From: Diploscapter coronatus
Lineage: Eukaryota > Nematoda > Chromadorea > Rhabditida > Rhabditidae
Assembly: GCA_964036155.1 (NCBI GenBank)
Contig: OZ038422.1
Coordinates: forward strand, 21,165,201 to 21,229,200
DNA: 64,000 bases
Reading direction: 5' to 3'
The translations under genes were made by a program, and so were the position numbers. The stretch's first letter is position 1. Every line of letters starts with the position of its first letter. The notes under the pieces are model-generated. The model did no database searches. It worked only from the letters and a program-made list of their open reading frames with translations, and had not been told where the DNA came from. Shown here piece by piece: positions 25,484 through 37,511 of this stretch.

Positions 25484-28400
25484 TCAATTGATAACCGTTC
25501 CATTTACATCCACATCATCACCTTCCTCTTCAGGCAGTCTTCTCTTCCTTGCAATTATCCAGCAAATAATCACGAAAACGACAGCGAATGTTTGAATGAT
25601 AGCGTTTGTCAGATGGAAGTCCACTCGGAAGCTATTATTGTCATACAAAACACAGTTGCCTTTGTCTGCAAATGAAGATAATAACAAATTTAACAACAAG
25701 TAGTTTATGAAAAAAAAAACTCTTTACCATGTGGACATCTCGAATTCCAAAGAATGCAATTGTAATCGATGATCCATCCGAAAATCAGGGGAGATGGAAT
25801 GAAGCCGAGTGCATTCGTTATGCAGGAAGCGAGAGAAAGTGCCATTACTTTCTGAAATTTGCATAAGTAAGAAACGATGGAGGTGATAAAAATTCGTTAA
25901 AAATATTTCATTATTATTCCACCATAAAAGTGATTTCTGAAATAAGACTATCACTTATTTAACTTTCAGTTTAAATTCTCACATGCATAATTATAATGTG
26001 CGCATTATGAGAAAAACTTGTCTAATATTAGTTTTTCTTTGCTAAATATGTAATTTGCTAATGCCTAATAGGAGACAAATTTTAGACTTGATTTCAAGTC
26101 AAAGATGATAATTTAGGATAGAAATGCAGAAAATATTAGAGATTTCTGAAAACCGGCAAAACATTATGAAACTTCCAATCATAAAATAAATTTATAGGAT
26201 CTCACCTGGTCGTCATAGACAGATCGTAATATGATCATCATATTGACCATAAAGAACAAATTGCCGGCGAAAAGACCGAAGTACATCAGAGCTAAGTATC
26301 CGAATAGAATATCGCACGAGGGATGCACGATTCCTTTGATGACTGTTTCTCCATTCTGGGCGCAATAGCAGTTACTCCACTGAAACACAGAATATAAGAA
26401 GCTTGAACATTTAGAAATAACGTTAGGATCCCTAAACAGATATTCCAAATCGCATTTTGAGGTAATTTTTTGCGTCAATAGATTAGCAAGAATATTAATG
26501 AGGTTTTTCTGAAGAAAGAGTAAAATAAAAAAAAAAACTCCAACCGAAAAATGGTAAAAACCAACACCCAAAATGAGCACATTTTCGCAAACGAAATATC
26601 GCGTGGGCTTTTTCGTGTGTTGAATATTTTGGGCTGATTTTTGGCACAAGACCGTTTTATCAAATTTATCGTCGATTTAGGGGTGGATTTTTATGACATT
26701 TTGGGTTTTTAAAGGGTATTTCTTTCCAAAATGTTTGCTTTCAAACTACCACGTTTCTATCACAAGCGCATTTTTGCAAGAGAGCAAAGCTTGAGGACTA
26801 GGGATATATATGGAATATTCCGTAAATCCCTATTGGGGACTCTAAATAACGTAGTTACGCCAATTCGTCATTACGTCTAATTCAGGTTGTCAATATAAGA
26901 AGTGGTAGTACATCAAAATCTAGTCATATCATAAATTTCGAGGACAAACAAAGAGCTCATTACCGTATCAGAATGCGCATGATAATTCCGACATCCAGCG
27001 TGGCAAGGAGACCAGAAATTCTTCCCATCGAGGTGAATTCCATTGAATTGCATCACTGCAGAGCACTGACAGCTCGAGGCACATTCGTAATCGTCAGGCA
27101 GCTGGTCGTGTTGTATCCATCTGGGGTTTTTGGAAAATATAAATAGTGCTCGAATTCGGAATTTTAAAGTCAACCATACTGACAAAAGGTGAGATGAGAT
27201 TTTACTTCGAGATTCAAATAGGAAAATATGGCTGTAAAATTTTCCAGATGGAAACCCAAGTAAAAATTTTAAAATGCTACCAAAATATTCAATTCAAATT
27301 GGAAATAGTTCAGTATAAAATCAGCTAGTCATTACCTCCCACTAATTCGCTCATATCTGAGCCCAGTCATTTGAGCCTGATCGCACCCGAACAACATTCC
27401 GAGCAGATATGTGGCAACGATGATCGACCAGGAGCCAATCAGACAGAGCAGAGCCTTCCTCGGACTGATATCCCACTTCGTCAACAGCCAGCCGCCCAGA
27501 GCCGTCGAAACTGCTATCGAACCCACAGATATTATGCCTGAAGATGATCGATGAGATGAAAGCCCGAAAGAATAATAGTGATACCAGCATAAATATCGGC
27601 AGCTGAAGCGGAACGACCAAATTGAGTCTCGATGTACTTAGGCAGATAGGTCTAAACATATTTATAAGAAAAAACTAGCTAAAATGTTATTTGCAAATAT
27701 TCTTGCATCCTATTAATGCATTATTCTTTTAGAATTTTTAAATTTAGAGGGAAAAATGCATTTAGAATACCTGATATCCACCAATCAAATAGGAACCCAG
27801 CATCCAGGCGATAACTATTGTCACGTAGATTGGATTTTGTACCAAATCCCATAGGACATAAGGAAATTCTCAAATGACTTTTTCAAACGTATGTTTTAAT
27901 TTTTCGTAATACCTTTCAGAGAATCAGCCAATTTCTGACATCCCGTCCTCGTGTCCTCTTCTTCGAAATTGTGTGGGGGAAGGTGTGGCTTATTCAAATG
28001 TTGCATTTCGGCACCATGATTTTCATTATATTTGTAACTGAAATAATAAATTTAGAAAAAGTATATAGAATTATCTCAAACTCACGATTTAGGAAAGAAA
28101 AAGAACGGAATGGCCAAGAATAAATAAAGGAAACCACAAATAAGAAATCCTAGCCACCTGAAATAGTTTTGATTTGAAGATCAGCCATTCTTTAAACAAG
28201 GCAATTGAATTGAAAACTACCAAGCTCCAATCCAATGTTCATCCTGAGGAGTTACATGGGGAGGAGCTGAAATAAACAAAATAAGAACGTTTGCTCATTT
28301 CAGATCTACCTGATCCAAGAGTTGTGTAGACCTGATTGAGGCCGGCAGACAGCGCGAATCCTAGTGCTGGACCAAAAGCATAGGTCGATGTCAATAAACC

Positions 28401-30030
28401 TAGAGACACGGTATCGATTTTGAAATATTCAATTACTACCTAACAGAAAAGGTGATTTTCTCCGATCTTTGACATTGGTATCGATGTAAACCTGAATGGG
28501 AGAAGAATCTTACATTAAAAATCAAAAAAGTAACTCTGAAAGTTTATCCAGTTTCTAATACCTATCAAGCAATTTGTCCAAAAAAAATCTGTATGAATAT
28601 ATCAAATGTGTGATGATGAATGAAAAATTCTTAAAATAAAATAAAAATCCTCACATAGGCGAGTGTGTTGAAGGGAGAACTAGCGACTCCCGATAGCAGT
28701 TGAGCGAACGATAGCAGCACGAATGCAATGGCATGTTCCTTCTCCTCGGTCTTGCAATACTCCCGATTGTCGTAAGCAATCTCCCTGCCCTCGTCGCATT
28801 TGTAGTTCTCGGCATAGCGATGTCTGTTCGAGATGAACACATCCCCGTCGTGATTCACTGTGCCGTAGAAGAAGATTGGGGTCACTAACAGAAACATCGA
28901 CACTGCACTCAGCAGTATTCCTGGAAATTATGGAACATAATAATAAACGAAATGAAAATTGGTCGCTCGATAGAAAATTAGTTCAAAAATTAGTGTCAGA
29001 TCTTTCTGATAGGGAAAAATTGATAATATCGTCTCAGAAGTAATTTTAATAAGTTCACTAACAGAAATTCTCTACACCCACGACCTGGCAACAGTTATAT
29101 GCGCGACCTGATGATCCCTTCTTTTCCCACACTATTTCGCCCTACTCTAGTCTCTTTTCCTTCTTTCTAGCCGTCAGATTGCCATTTGGTAACTGCCTCA
29201 CGACCTTACAAACACTATCTTTCGAAAGTATCTAGCATTTATCCTAAACTGCACAAAGAATGAGAAATTTCATCGTCTAATTTTCGCTCACTACTATTTT
29301 TTCTCAAAATATAAAGCTTGTAAGGGTGTGTCAATGACAAAGAACTTAAAATAAAGTAGGACTCACCAATGGCAGTGACTCTCGGCAGATGAGAATGAGA
29401 GGCAAAATAACCGACGAAGAGAATTGAGACGGTGTGACCGATATCGTAGAAACTCAGCAACATCCCTCAAAACAGTCGTTACTACATACATATGAACTTT
29501 TGTACCATTTGGAAAATTAGAAACTTTAACAGACATCCTCAAAACTCGATCCGCAAAACAAACCCGTAAATCGATTTGTAGAAAATAAATTTTTTTCAAA
29601 AGTGGAAAAAGATATGCTCTTTTTATATCTCATACAGCATACTAATTTTCTATAGATTTTTGCGAGTCAAGATTCTAAGTCTAAACTTTAAATCTGTAAG
29701 AATAGCGCAATGGGTCAAATGAGAATAATAAAACTATCATTCTTACGCACAATTGTTGGTTGTGAATTTTCCGAGTTATCGAATTTTTGTTAATAAAATT
29801 TTTACCTGACATTTCACTCGAAAATCCAAATCGTTTCTCGAGAGTCGTCAACATACCGACTATGTACCCGAGGTAAGTGCCCTTAATTCGAAGATATCAC
29901 TTTAAATTCGCTATTTTCCAACCTGAACAGCAATGACCAGCATCGTGAAAAGTACAAAATGGTTGAGTTTGAGTGGATAGTTCCTTTCAGGCAGTCGGAT
30001 GTTCGCACGAACCTCTGGTCTCCGGGTCAT
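25484..30030 (-). CDS. Organic anion transporter (OATP/SLCO family)
   Basis: Sixteen exons in phase: 29923-30030, 29806-29881, 29367-29465, 28655-28920, 28440-28491, 28310-28399, 28221-28266, 28086-28157, 27913-28037, 27771-27868, 27585-27651, 27336-27537, 26964-27120, 26206-26379, 25728-25851, 25484-25665; 645 aa, usual for the family. Markers: LEKRFGFSSEMSG after TM1, VYIDTNV, the HWIGAWWLGFL signature, YLPKYIETQFGRSAS, a Cys-rich Kazal-like extracellular loop (CASSCQC...CHAGC, then CYC and HPSC), and LGFIPSPLIFGWIIDYNC near the end. About twelve membrane segments; the tail is acidic (RRLPEEEGDDVD). The family moves amphipathic organic anions across the plasma membrane. The ATG follows a minus-strand TTTAG acceptor by 8 nt, a likely trans-splice site. 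Two acceptors are weak (AAG and GAG before exons 2 and 3). The intron between exons 13 and 14 contains a dispersed repeat. Confidence 0.93.
26405..26795 (+). repeat. Dispersed ~380-bp repeat, copy 2
   Basis: Same repeat as 19205-19590, here inside the OATP intron 26380-26963. Shared blocks AATCGCATTTTGAG, TCGTCGATTTAGGGGTGGA and GCATTTTTGCAAG keep order and orientation. It lies antisense to the host gene. Confidence 0.65.
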
Positions 30031-30566
30031 TTTGGAGACTAAACATTTCGAACTGTTGAAAGGATTTCGAAATATTTGAAACAAATGAAAAAAGAAATGA
30101 GTGGGTAAGTTATAAATTAAAAAGATACGAGTGAAATAATAAAGTGAAGTCAAAATGGAATTATGATGCAGCCAAAAGAAGGATGTTTGAAGGGAAGAAA
30201 GGAAGAGAAAAGAAATGCTGAATTCAGTCGGTGAGTAATATTTGTTTGCAAAGAAAAGATAGCAAATTCGACAGGTAAAAAGAGAAATGGAGAGAAAGAG
30301 TGAAGTGGCAGGCAGATGAAAAGATGGAGAATGGAAAGATATGCTAGACGGGAATGAGGCAATGCACAGGCAGGTATGAATCAGTGAATCAGATAGAAAC
30401 AGATCGATAATGGAACATAACCGAAACAGAACAGAAGGAAGAAAGACGAGAATAGATTGCATGAAAGGGAGGAAAAGACCTTGAAGAAGGAAATAAAGGT
30501 AAGGCCATTGCAAAATGGAAATGACCATTTGGAAATACATACCAATCATCTTACATCTCGCTGCAC
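30031..30566. other. OATP upstream region
   Basis: Contains about 350 bp that is very A/G-rich on plus (30130-30480), i.e. pyrimidine-rich in the OATP direction. A 212-codon minus-strand open frame (30549-29911) runs through it into OATP exon 1. It reads as low-complexity Phe/Leu/Ser and is judged a composition artefact. No promoter motif recognised. Confidence 0.45.
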
Positions 30567-30839
30567 TATTTCATAATTCGAATTTTATTTACTTATCAAT
30601 AACAGGGAAACCAAATAAGGGCATACTTAATCAAGAGAGCAACAATAAGACTGAAATCAAACCTAGATTCCTAAACGAAGAATCAGGAAAGGTTGAATTT
30701 ACAGCATCGGTTCAAGACAAGATGCATAGGGTTGACATAAAATTCTATACTTACTTTTACAAAGGAGCTTCCAAAAACTCGTAAATTCAAATTATAAACC
30801 TGTGACAATCTTTTGGTTTGTAAATAGAAAATCATTCAC

Positions 30840-30940
30840 AAATTGCCAGAGACGATGGCCGCCTGCAGCATGTCGGAATCTGCCTTGCGCTGGATGAGAA
30901 AGTACCGGGAAGCTTCCATGTGAAAGACTCGCTTGATGAA
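30840..30940 (-). pseudogene. Stray copy of exon 18 of the ankyrin-like gene (unit A)
   Basis: Matches exon 56293-56393 with one visible base difference in 101, and keeps both splice sites (GCATTCCAG acceptor, TTTGTGAATG donor, minus strand). Encodes FIKRVFHMEASRYFLIQ and onward. No neighbouring exons of that gene are present, so it cannot make the protein by itself. Confidence 0.85.
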
Positions 30941-32289
30941 CTGGAATGCAGAAATATATTAGTGCTGGTGGTGCATAAAGTTTTCAAAGTCGAAGTCGAA
31001 ATTTATCCCCAAACATTTATAAATTTTGCCCAAGATAGCAAAATAATGCTAATTTAACGAAAAAAGGATATTTTGACCAAAATTAAGCAATTTTAGTCGA
31101 AAAATTCTGAATGTTGAAGGTAAAAATTTGTGTTAAAAATCTTCCATCCAGAGAACCAATCCGACGAAAATGTTGTTTATTCGAAAATGGTAAATTTTAC
31201 AAACAAGAATAAATTTACAACATTTGCGAATTATCTTTGTGTCTATCACAATTCCTTGGTAGCTTGGCTATTCTGTGTGCACTTTATGATTAGTGCATGA
31301 GATACAAAAAACAATCTAATCACCTTTTTTTAGTATTTTCGTAAAATGTGTCCGAGCTTACTTCTAGCCACCCGTCTATTATACCCCCATATATGATACA
31401 CCATTTGATAGGTCTCAGTTGCATCCTGTGCAACGTAACTTTTCCGACGATTTTTGATCTAATTTTTGGGTACTTGGAGCCAAAAACTATGACATGCTAA
31501 TTACTTATATTAAATTTGCAAATCTTTTGAGAGATCATTATCAGCAGTATTCACTACTACGCTGGTGAGCTCTCGCCTCTCTTTACTATCTTGTCTCAAT
31601 TGAATGTACGTGAAGATTTATGAACATGAGAGTTCATTACTGCTCTCACTGCAATGAAGTGTGATCTAATATTGCGGGTTTAGAAAGTTCTCCGTCAATG
31701 GGAATGAAAAGGAACTAATGCTGAATATAGAGAAAAATGGAATATGCGATTGGTTTTTGATACTAGATTTGCACATTAAAAGAACTTTGAAAATTCATAA
31801 AGGCACAAAACTGGAATGAATAGGCCATAATCACTCGAGCTAGACTGAAATGGAGCTATTTCCTGTCATTATTCTGCTTTCTGTCACTGTATCTGTGCTA
31901 CTTTGTAATCTATTTCTTTTCTATTCTGCATTAATCGGCCTACACTAGTAACACATATGCACGCTTCTTACAATAAGAAATACGTTCTTCGTAGGGGCAT
32001 TTTCAGCATTTAATTAGACTACAATGAGCTAAAATAATGATTATAAAATTCTGCAAATATTATAATCAGTTCAATTTTATAATATCACATGCAAAATACA
32101 TGGCTTTAGTTTCATTTTATTTTCCTCTCACCTAATCCGCAGAAAGGTTCAAATTTCGCCTATTTCATTCCCGCCAACCTATTGTTATTTCTGTTTAGAA
32201 ATGTCTGAAAAATAAAAGACTATTAAAACAATCTGCAGAAAATTTTAGCCATGATGCATTCTTACAGCAAGAAATTTGAAGATTACTTT

Positions 32290-32473
32290 AATCCAGTGAG
32301 AAATCCCAGTCTCTCGAATTTTGGGCGAAAGGCATCAGTGATCTGCCCAATAGATGGGCGAAAGTTACTGATCCCAATGGTGAATATATTGTTGATTCTT
32401 GATAGTTTTAAATCAAGTTATGAATAAATGAACATTTATTTATTTTTAGTGCAAGACTTTCTTGACAGCCTAA
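32290..32473 (+). mobile_element. Mariner-type transposase 3' remnant (unit A)
   Basis: A short frame ending at the TGA 32400-32402 reads ISDLPNRWAKVTDPNGEY, the usual C-terminal block of mariner transposases (LPxRWxKVxxxNGxY). Downstream, AAGACTTTCTTGACAGCCTAA reverse-complements to TTAGGCTGTCAAGAAAG, a mariner-like terminal repeat. No catalytic domain remains. Confidence 0.7.
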
Positions 32474-32923
32474 TAAAAGCAACTTTTTCTCGTCATTTTG
32501 CAATGTGGAACCACAAAAATAGCGATTTTTTCGAGGTCTAACAAATTAGATAAGATTTTCAGTTTAATAAACGGGCGAGGCATCGCATAATTAGTGACTC
32601 ATCAATTTCCCCGTCGGAATCTTTGTACTTTCCTGCCAATCGATTTTCGGTCAAATTTAATTTTGATAAGCTGGTTATTTAAATTTTTCAAAATATTAAA
32701 AATGAACAGATATTAATATACTTTTATTTTGTTCAAACTATGGAGAGTTTTGAAACCCTTTCAAATGTCAAACTAATTGTAACTCTATTCGAATTCACAA
32801 AATTAGATATTTTCGCTTTACCCTTTGCTACTTCATAACGCCTTTGCTGATTAATTAAATTATCCATCAAGGCCGTTTTAGAGTAAATCCTCAGTATTCT
32901 ATCTTCTCACTTTTTCAATTTCA

Positions 32924-33037
32924 GGGCTTAGACTCAAGTTTAATTTACAACCCTTATAAATTATCTTGTAAGTTCATTTATAAGAGTTGTAAATTTTCAG
33001 CTTACGAAAGTTGTAAGTTAAACTTGAGTCCGAGCCC
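32924..33037. mobile_element. 114-bp foldback element (unit A)
   Basis: Ends GGGCTTAGACTCAAGTTTAA and TTAAACTTGAGTCCGAGCCC pair as a ~20-bp inverted repeat with two mismatches. A second inner pair (TTACAACCCTTATAAAT / ATTTATAAGAGTTGTAAA) makes a compound hairpin. Also present at 45726-45839. Confidence 0.75.
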
Positions 33038-33150
33038 AGTTCTTAAATCGTTTGAGCGAAGTCCTGCCTTTCTCTAAATTCGACATCGTAAAAAATGTAT
33101 TCCCCCAAAATCGCTTTCCTCGATAAAGTTAAATTCTTCATCTAATAATA

Positions 33151-34471
33151 TTGGGCTGTTCGATAATTTCTGAGACACTCGAAAATGTGTCCTTATTTTT
33201 CTTAAAATTGAATCCAAAAATATTTTTTGTGGATACATGGAAGTTGATTCTCACCCTCCAATTATATTTTATTGGGTTGGTCAATAATTTCTTTCCCACT
33301 TTCGAGAAAATTTTTTTCTTCCTTTAAACAAATTGTCAAAAAACCAAATGTTAACGATAATGATAGAAGACTATCAGCTGATTATCGAATAGATATCCTA
33401 ATCCTTCTTTACTATGTTTATGGGAAAATATTGATTAGGAATGTGATAATTGTCATTTTAAGACTTCATTGCATTTCCGATAATATTTTTCCATAATAAC
33501 TATGATGCATGACTAGATAAAAGGCTATTATAATCTACACTTCTTTAGTAATAAGATCTATGAAAAATAATCTTTAAAATCGTAAGGTATAACAACTTTT
33601 CTGGCAGTTTTCATCATATCATACCTTTTTCTTATGCAATTTTACGACTAGAGATCAGGGTAATTGAATCAAAATTTAATTCTTCCGCAATTACTGCACT
33701 TCATTAATTGATTACAGTACTATTATACGTCCATAAGCCTCCTAAACATATTCAGATGGATTGCTTCGTAATTCGATTACAGCGCGTGATAAGGTAGTCT
33801 TATTTACAAAACGGTTGATTCGTCATGTTATTCCTGTATAATTTTTAATCTGAAAGGGCTTGGCATAAAATAATTAGTGAGTATATTTGTAGAGCCCTGT
33901 CTAAATGCACCGATGATATTTTTAACATTTTTCCATTGTTCGTTAAAGAATTGGACGAAAAAGTAAAAATCGCTCTGTATAGACCCTATCACAATCTATG
34001 GCAAGCTTAGGTACCGTACTAATATACAGTAACCCTTTCCATATTAGTATTTCCCAGTCTTTAGTTGTGACGGAAGGACGAAAGTGGGAAAAGACTTATT
34101 GACCAACCCAATATTTTCCATCCAGTTCTTTATTCTATTAATGCGAAATAGCTCTTTGAGTAATTTTGCTGCACATGCGGGTTTGAGATAGTGCATTATC
34201 GCTCTTTACTCTAAAATATTGGCAAGTGGTTGCGGACTATATTTGGTGTATTTAGGAAATAGGTATCCTCATCTGTCTATTGTGCATATGCCACTTTCAC
34301 CGGTTCAGTTTCGCAACAACTGTAACAGAAGGACCAGAAACTAGGCAATCGAGAGGAATATAATAGTTGTACACCATAGTGAGTACCTATCTCATTTAAG
34401 CTGACTTGATGATAAAATAGAAATATTTTTGAAAAATTAATCCGTGGCTCAGAAATTATCGAACAACCTAA
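33151..34471. mobile_element. Outer mariner-type inverted-repeat element (unit A)
   Basis: Left end TTGGGCTGTTCGATAATTTC and the reverse complement of the right end (TTAGGTTGTTCGATAATTTC) match over about 27 bp, including CTGAG. The element is split by another one (33272-34111). No transposase domain was recognised between the ends. Confidence 0.75.
33272..34111. mobile_element. Nested mariner-type element with TA duplication (unit A)
   Basis: TTGGGTTGGTCAATAATTTC at the left, and the reverse complement of the right end TTGGGTTGGTCAATAAGTCT, continuing through TTTCCCACTTTCG. TA flanks both ends (TTTA|TTGGG and CCCAA|TATTT), as for mariner insertions. About 840 bp, no intact frame beyond a 74-codon one at the left end. 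Confidence 0.85.
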
Positions 34472-34559
34472 TCCCCAGAAAGGTTCAAATTTCGCCTATT
34501 TCATTCCCCGCTAACCTATTGTTATTTTCCACTTAGAAATGCCTGAAAAATAAAAGATT

Positions 34560-34825
34560 AATGTGCAAACGGGGATAAAGGTGGATGGTTGGGATGTGTG
34601 AGGAAGGCCTTAGATGTAGTTCTCTACTAGTAGCTCGCACTGCGCGAATACTAAGAATCCTTTATTGACTAGCCTTGGTTTTCAATACAGTAATACCAAA
34701 TACGAAAGTAGGGAACAGTAAGGTTCGGGCAAACCAGAGATAGCTCTAGAGATGGCTCTCCAGCCAGAAATGACAATAAAAAGTATGATTCATCAAAGTG
34801 AACAGGTTGTTGGCGACACACCTAG
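34560..34825. other. Unit A-specific ~265-bp segment
   Basis: Unit B lacks this stretch. In unit A it is flanked by two copies of a ~100-bp sequence (34468-34558 and 34822-34980, sharing the AGAAA...TTCGC, CATTTC and TTTAGAAATG blocks). Unit B has one such copy at 47280-47455. A third copy lies at 32131-32290. Confidence 0.55.
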
Positions 34826-35054
34826 CCCACAGAAATATTTGATTTTCGCTCATTTCATTTCCGTCAACCTACTTTTATTTTCCATTTAGAAATGACTAAG
34901 AAGCTCTACAAATAATTGTAGCCATAATGCATTCTTACAGCAAGAAACCTGAAGATTACTTTAATCCAGTGTGAAATCAAGTTTAAGAAGCGGGAGGGTC
35001 TCGACGGGGTTTTTATCTTCTATTGGAATCTCTATTCATGTTGGGATGGTCTCT

Positions 35055-35062
35055 TATAAATA
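35055..35062 (+). promoter_or_regulatory. TATA box of Str chemoreceptor A
   Basis: TATAAATA 92 bp before the ATG, conserved exactly at 47526-47533 before the paralogous gene. No trans-splice acceptor lies close to the ATG, so a conventional promoter is likely. Confidence 0.55.
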
Positions 35063-35153
35063 GATGAGACGTAACGAAGTGGTATAATTTTATTATCTTC
35101 AGAACTTATATTTACTGTATCCAGTTATATTCTAATTCTGAACGACGGCTAAG

Positions 35154-36906
35154 ATGTGGATGTCTCAGATCGACGCAAACGGACATTACTCGCTGTTCAT
35201 CACACCCCTACATTACTATCAGACGTATATCGGTTGCGCTATCTCGGTGCTGACCAATAGTATACTTGTTTATATAATTCTCAGCCGACCCCACCAAAAA
35301 ATGGGTAATTACAAGTACGTGGTGCTAGCATTCGTCTGCTTCGATATCTCGTACAGTCTGATGGATGTCTTTATCAAACCCGTAAGTAACGCTAAAAAAG
35401 CTGTCTTAGGATGTTTTCAGATCTTAATCATGGCCACGCGATCAAGACTGAAATAGAGTGAGAAAAGAAAGAGACTCGAGCAAGCTTTTGATCACGTCTC
35501 TTTGATTTTCCGACACTATTTTCCATGGTCAAGGCCTGAAAATTCCTTTTGTGCAATAAAAATTTCAGGGATTCTACTACCACAAACAAGCGTTCTTCTT
35601 ATTTTCTTCAGGCGGCCTATTTTCATATCCAGCTCCAATCGGTGTCTTCGGAGTCTGTCTTTGGACTGGATTCTTCGCTATGTCATTCCTACTGCTAGCA
35701 ATCCATTTCTTCTATCGATATCTGTCAATAACCAAGCAAGGATTTTTAAAATGATTCCAATTCTTATAATGAATTACAGTGTGAAGTACATGTACTTATT
35801 CACCCTGAAATACGCGTGGATTTGGGTTGTCGTAGTCGCCCTAGGCAGTCTGGATATAGCCTTAACTTGTTGGTTCACAATGTACCCGACGGAGAATGTA
35901 TTCAGTTTTGTCATCTTCTTGCAAAAACAGTATTCTAGACGTACGATTTTCTCGAGGACGCTATACAAGAGAACTTCAACATTTCAGCGCGAAACCTGGG
36001 ATTCGTCTCGTCTGTTTATTGGGTTTTGTGACATACATCGAGGTTTATCGAAGATTCCACAATTTTTAGCTTTCAAACAACGACACGATACAAATGAACT
36101 ATCGTGACCTGCTCGGAATGATAAACATATTCATCCTCGAGGCAATCGATTTCATCAGATTAAAAAAAATAAAAATGATCATTTATTTAGTGCGTGACAT
36201 TTACTGCAATGGTCTACTGGGGGTACAAAAGCCAAAAAGCTTTGAGCAAATTCGACACGATGCTTAGCTCCTCGACACGAGCTCTGCAGAAATCGCTGTT
36301 GAAAGCCCTCGTAATTCAAGTATGGCTATAATTTTAAGGAGTTGTACCTAGAGCATAAATGCACTATAAAACTTCAGCTTTGGAGTACAAAGATTTCTTT
36401 TATAATGCAAAAGAACTATTTATTTATAATTGTTCAGCAAGTATCGTTCATTTTAAAGAAACGGTTCATGCGTCTTTTTACTATTTTTAAAATTTTCTTT
36501 ATGGCCAAATCTCCAGAAATACTCTATTAACTCCGACAAATGGAAAAGACGCACGCAACAAGATATTAGTTGTGGGTGCGTCCAGGTGTACTTTGAAAAC
36601 TCTAAGAAGTTGCACCAACCGTTTTATTGAAGTGGAGAGTAGTTATTACCGGAAATAACTTGATTTAGGCGATGGTCCCCCTGTTTTTCGCCTACATCCC
36701 TTGCTGGATCTGTTACTCGCTACCCTTGATGCCCTTTGAAATTTCCAAGTATCACTATTTCATGTTACTTAGTGAAGAGTCGAAACTTTAGAGTAATAAT
36801 AAATAACACAGTGATCACCTTGATGATGTTATTCCCAATCTGCGACTGTATTGTTATCATCTACTACGTAAAAGCCTTCAGAGACGTTAGCCCATTCTTT
36901 ATTTGA
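35154..36906 (+). CDS. Str-family chemoreceptor GPCR, copy A
   Basis: Eight exons in phase: 35154-35381, 35569-35735, 35780-35940, 35988-36022, 36070-36141, 36191-36319, 36669-36748, 36792-36906; 328 aa. Seven membrane segments. TM1 (YIGCAISVLTNSILVYIIL) is followed by the family mark PHQKMGNYKYVVL. Later come VYWGYKSQKAL, a basic loop LQKSLLKALVIQ, TM6 PLFFAYIPCWICYSLPL and TM7 ending VIIYYVKAFRD. Str receptors are nematode chemosensory GPCRs expressed in sensory neurons; the ligand is unknown. Introns 2 and 5 begin with GC, not GT, and the same is true in copy B. The reading frame stops 14 codons earlier than in copy B because CGA has become TGA. The frame is open throughout, so it may be functional. 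Confidence 0.82.
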
Positions 36907-37511
36907 AATAAAGTGTAAATATATTTTAGACTCTGATTGAGATACTTGGGAACATTCCCTATCTGAACTGCTGGATTGCTCAGGTTCAACCGAATTCTCG
37001 AAGTACGAAAAACAACAAAGTGCACAACAATTCTCAGTCGAATAATATACAATGTTCAACTCAAGTGACTGATTGATGATCTCAATTTTTGCTGATGTGT
37101 TACGTATAAAATTTGTAAATTCCTAGTAGTTTATCAGAAAATCAAACTCTGATGATCCTGCTCAGAGACATGTGAATTCAGATTCGGATTCGGTTTTCAA
37201 AAAAAAAAATTCTCGATTCGCACGCCTCTGACCCTAATCACCCACTACTGAAAATAAAACTAATTACCGTGACATTTCACTCATAAGTTTTCTTTCGAGT
37301 TTACTTTTCGCAAAACTGATTTCTGCGTTAGTCATCATTTGCAAGCAAATTGCAAAGTCGCACGTACCTACTTTATCGTTGCTACACTTACTTGTTTCAA
37401 ATAAACTGCTTCATTATTTGCATTTATTTATCTATGCATGCAAAAGATTCTCTCAAAGTAACGACGCAAAAACTGCAGCACCTCTCACAATTACCTCGTC
37501 AGAATTGATCC
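36907..37511. other. Downstream flank of chemoreceptor A
   Basis: Non-coding sequence shared with 49377-49974 of unit B. Short open frames do not match between copies and carry no motif. Confidence 0.5.

Noticed and set aside
29911..30549. 212-codon minus-strand frame overlapping OATP exon 1
   Set aside because: Only its last 36 codons are the OATP start; upstream is Phe/Leu/Ser low complexity from a pyrimidine tract, and a TTTAG acceptor sits 8 nt before the internal ATG.
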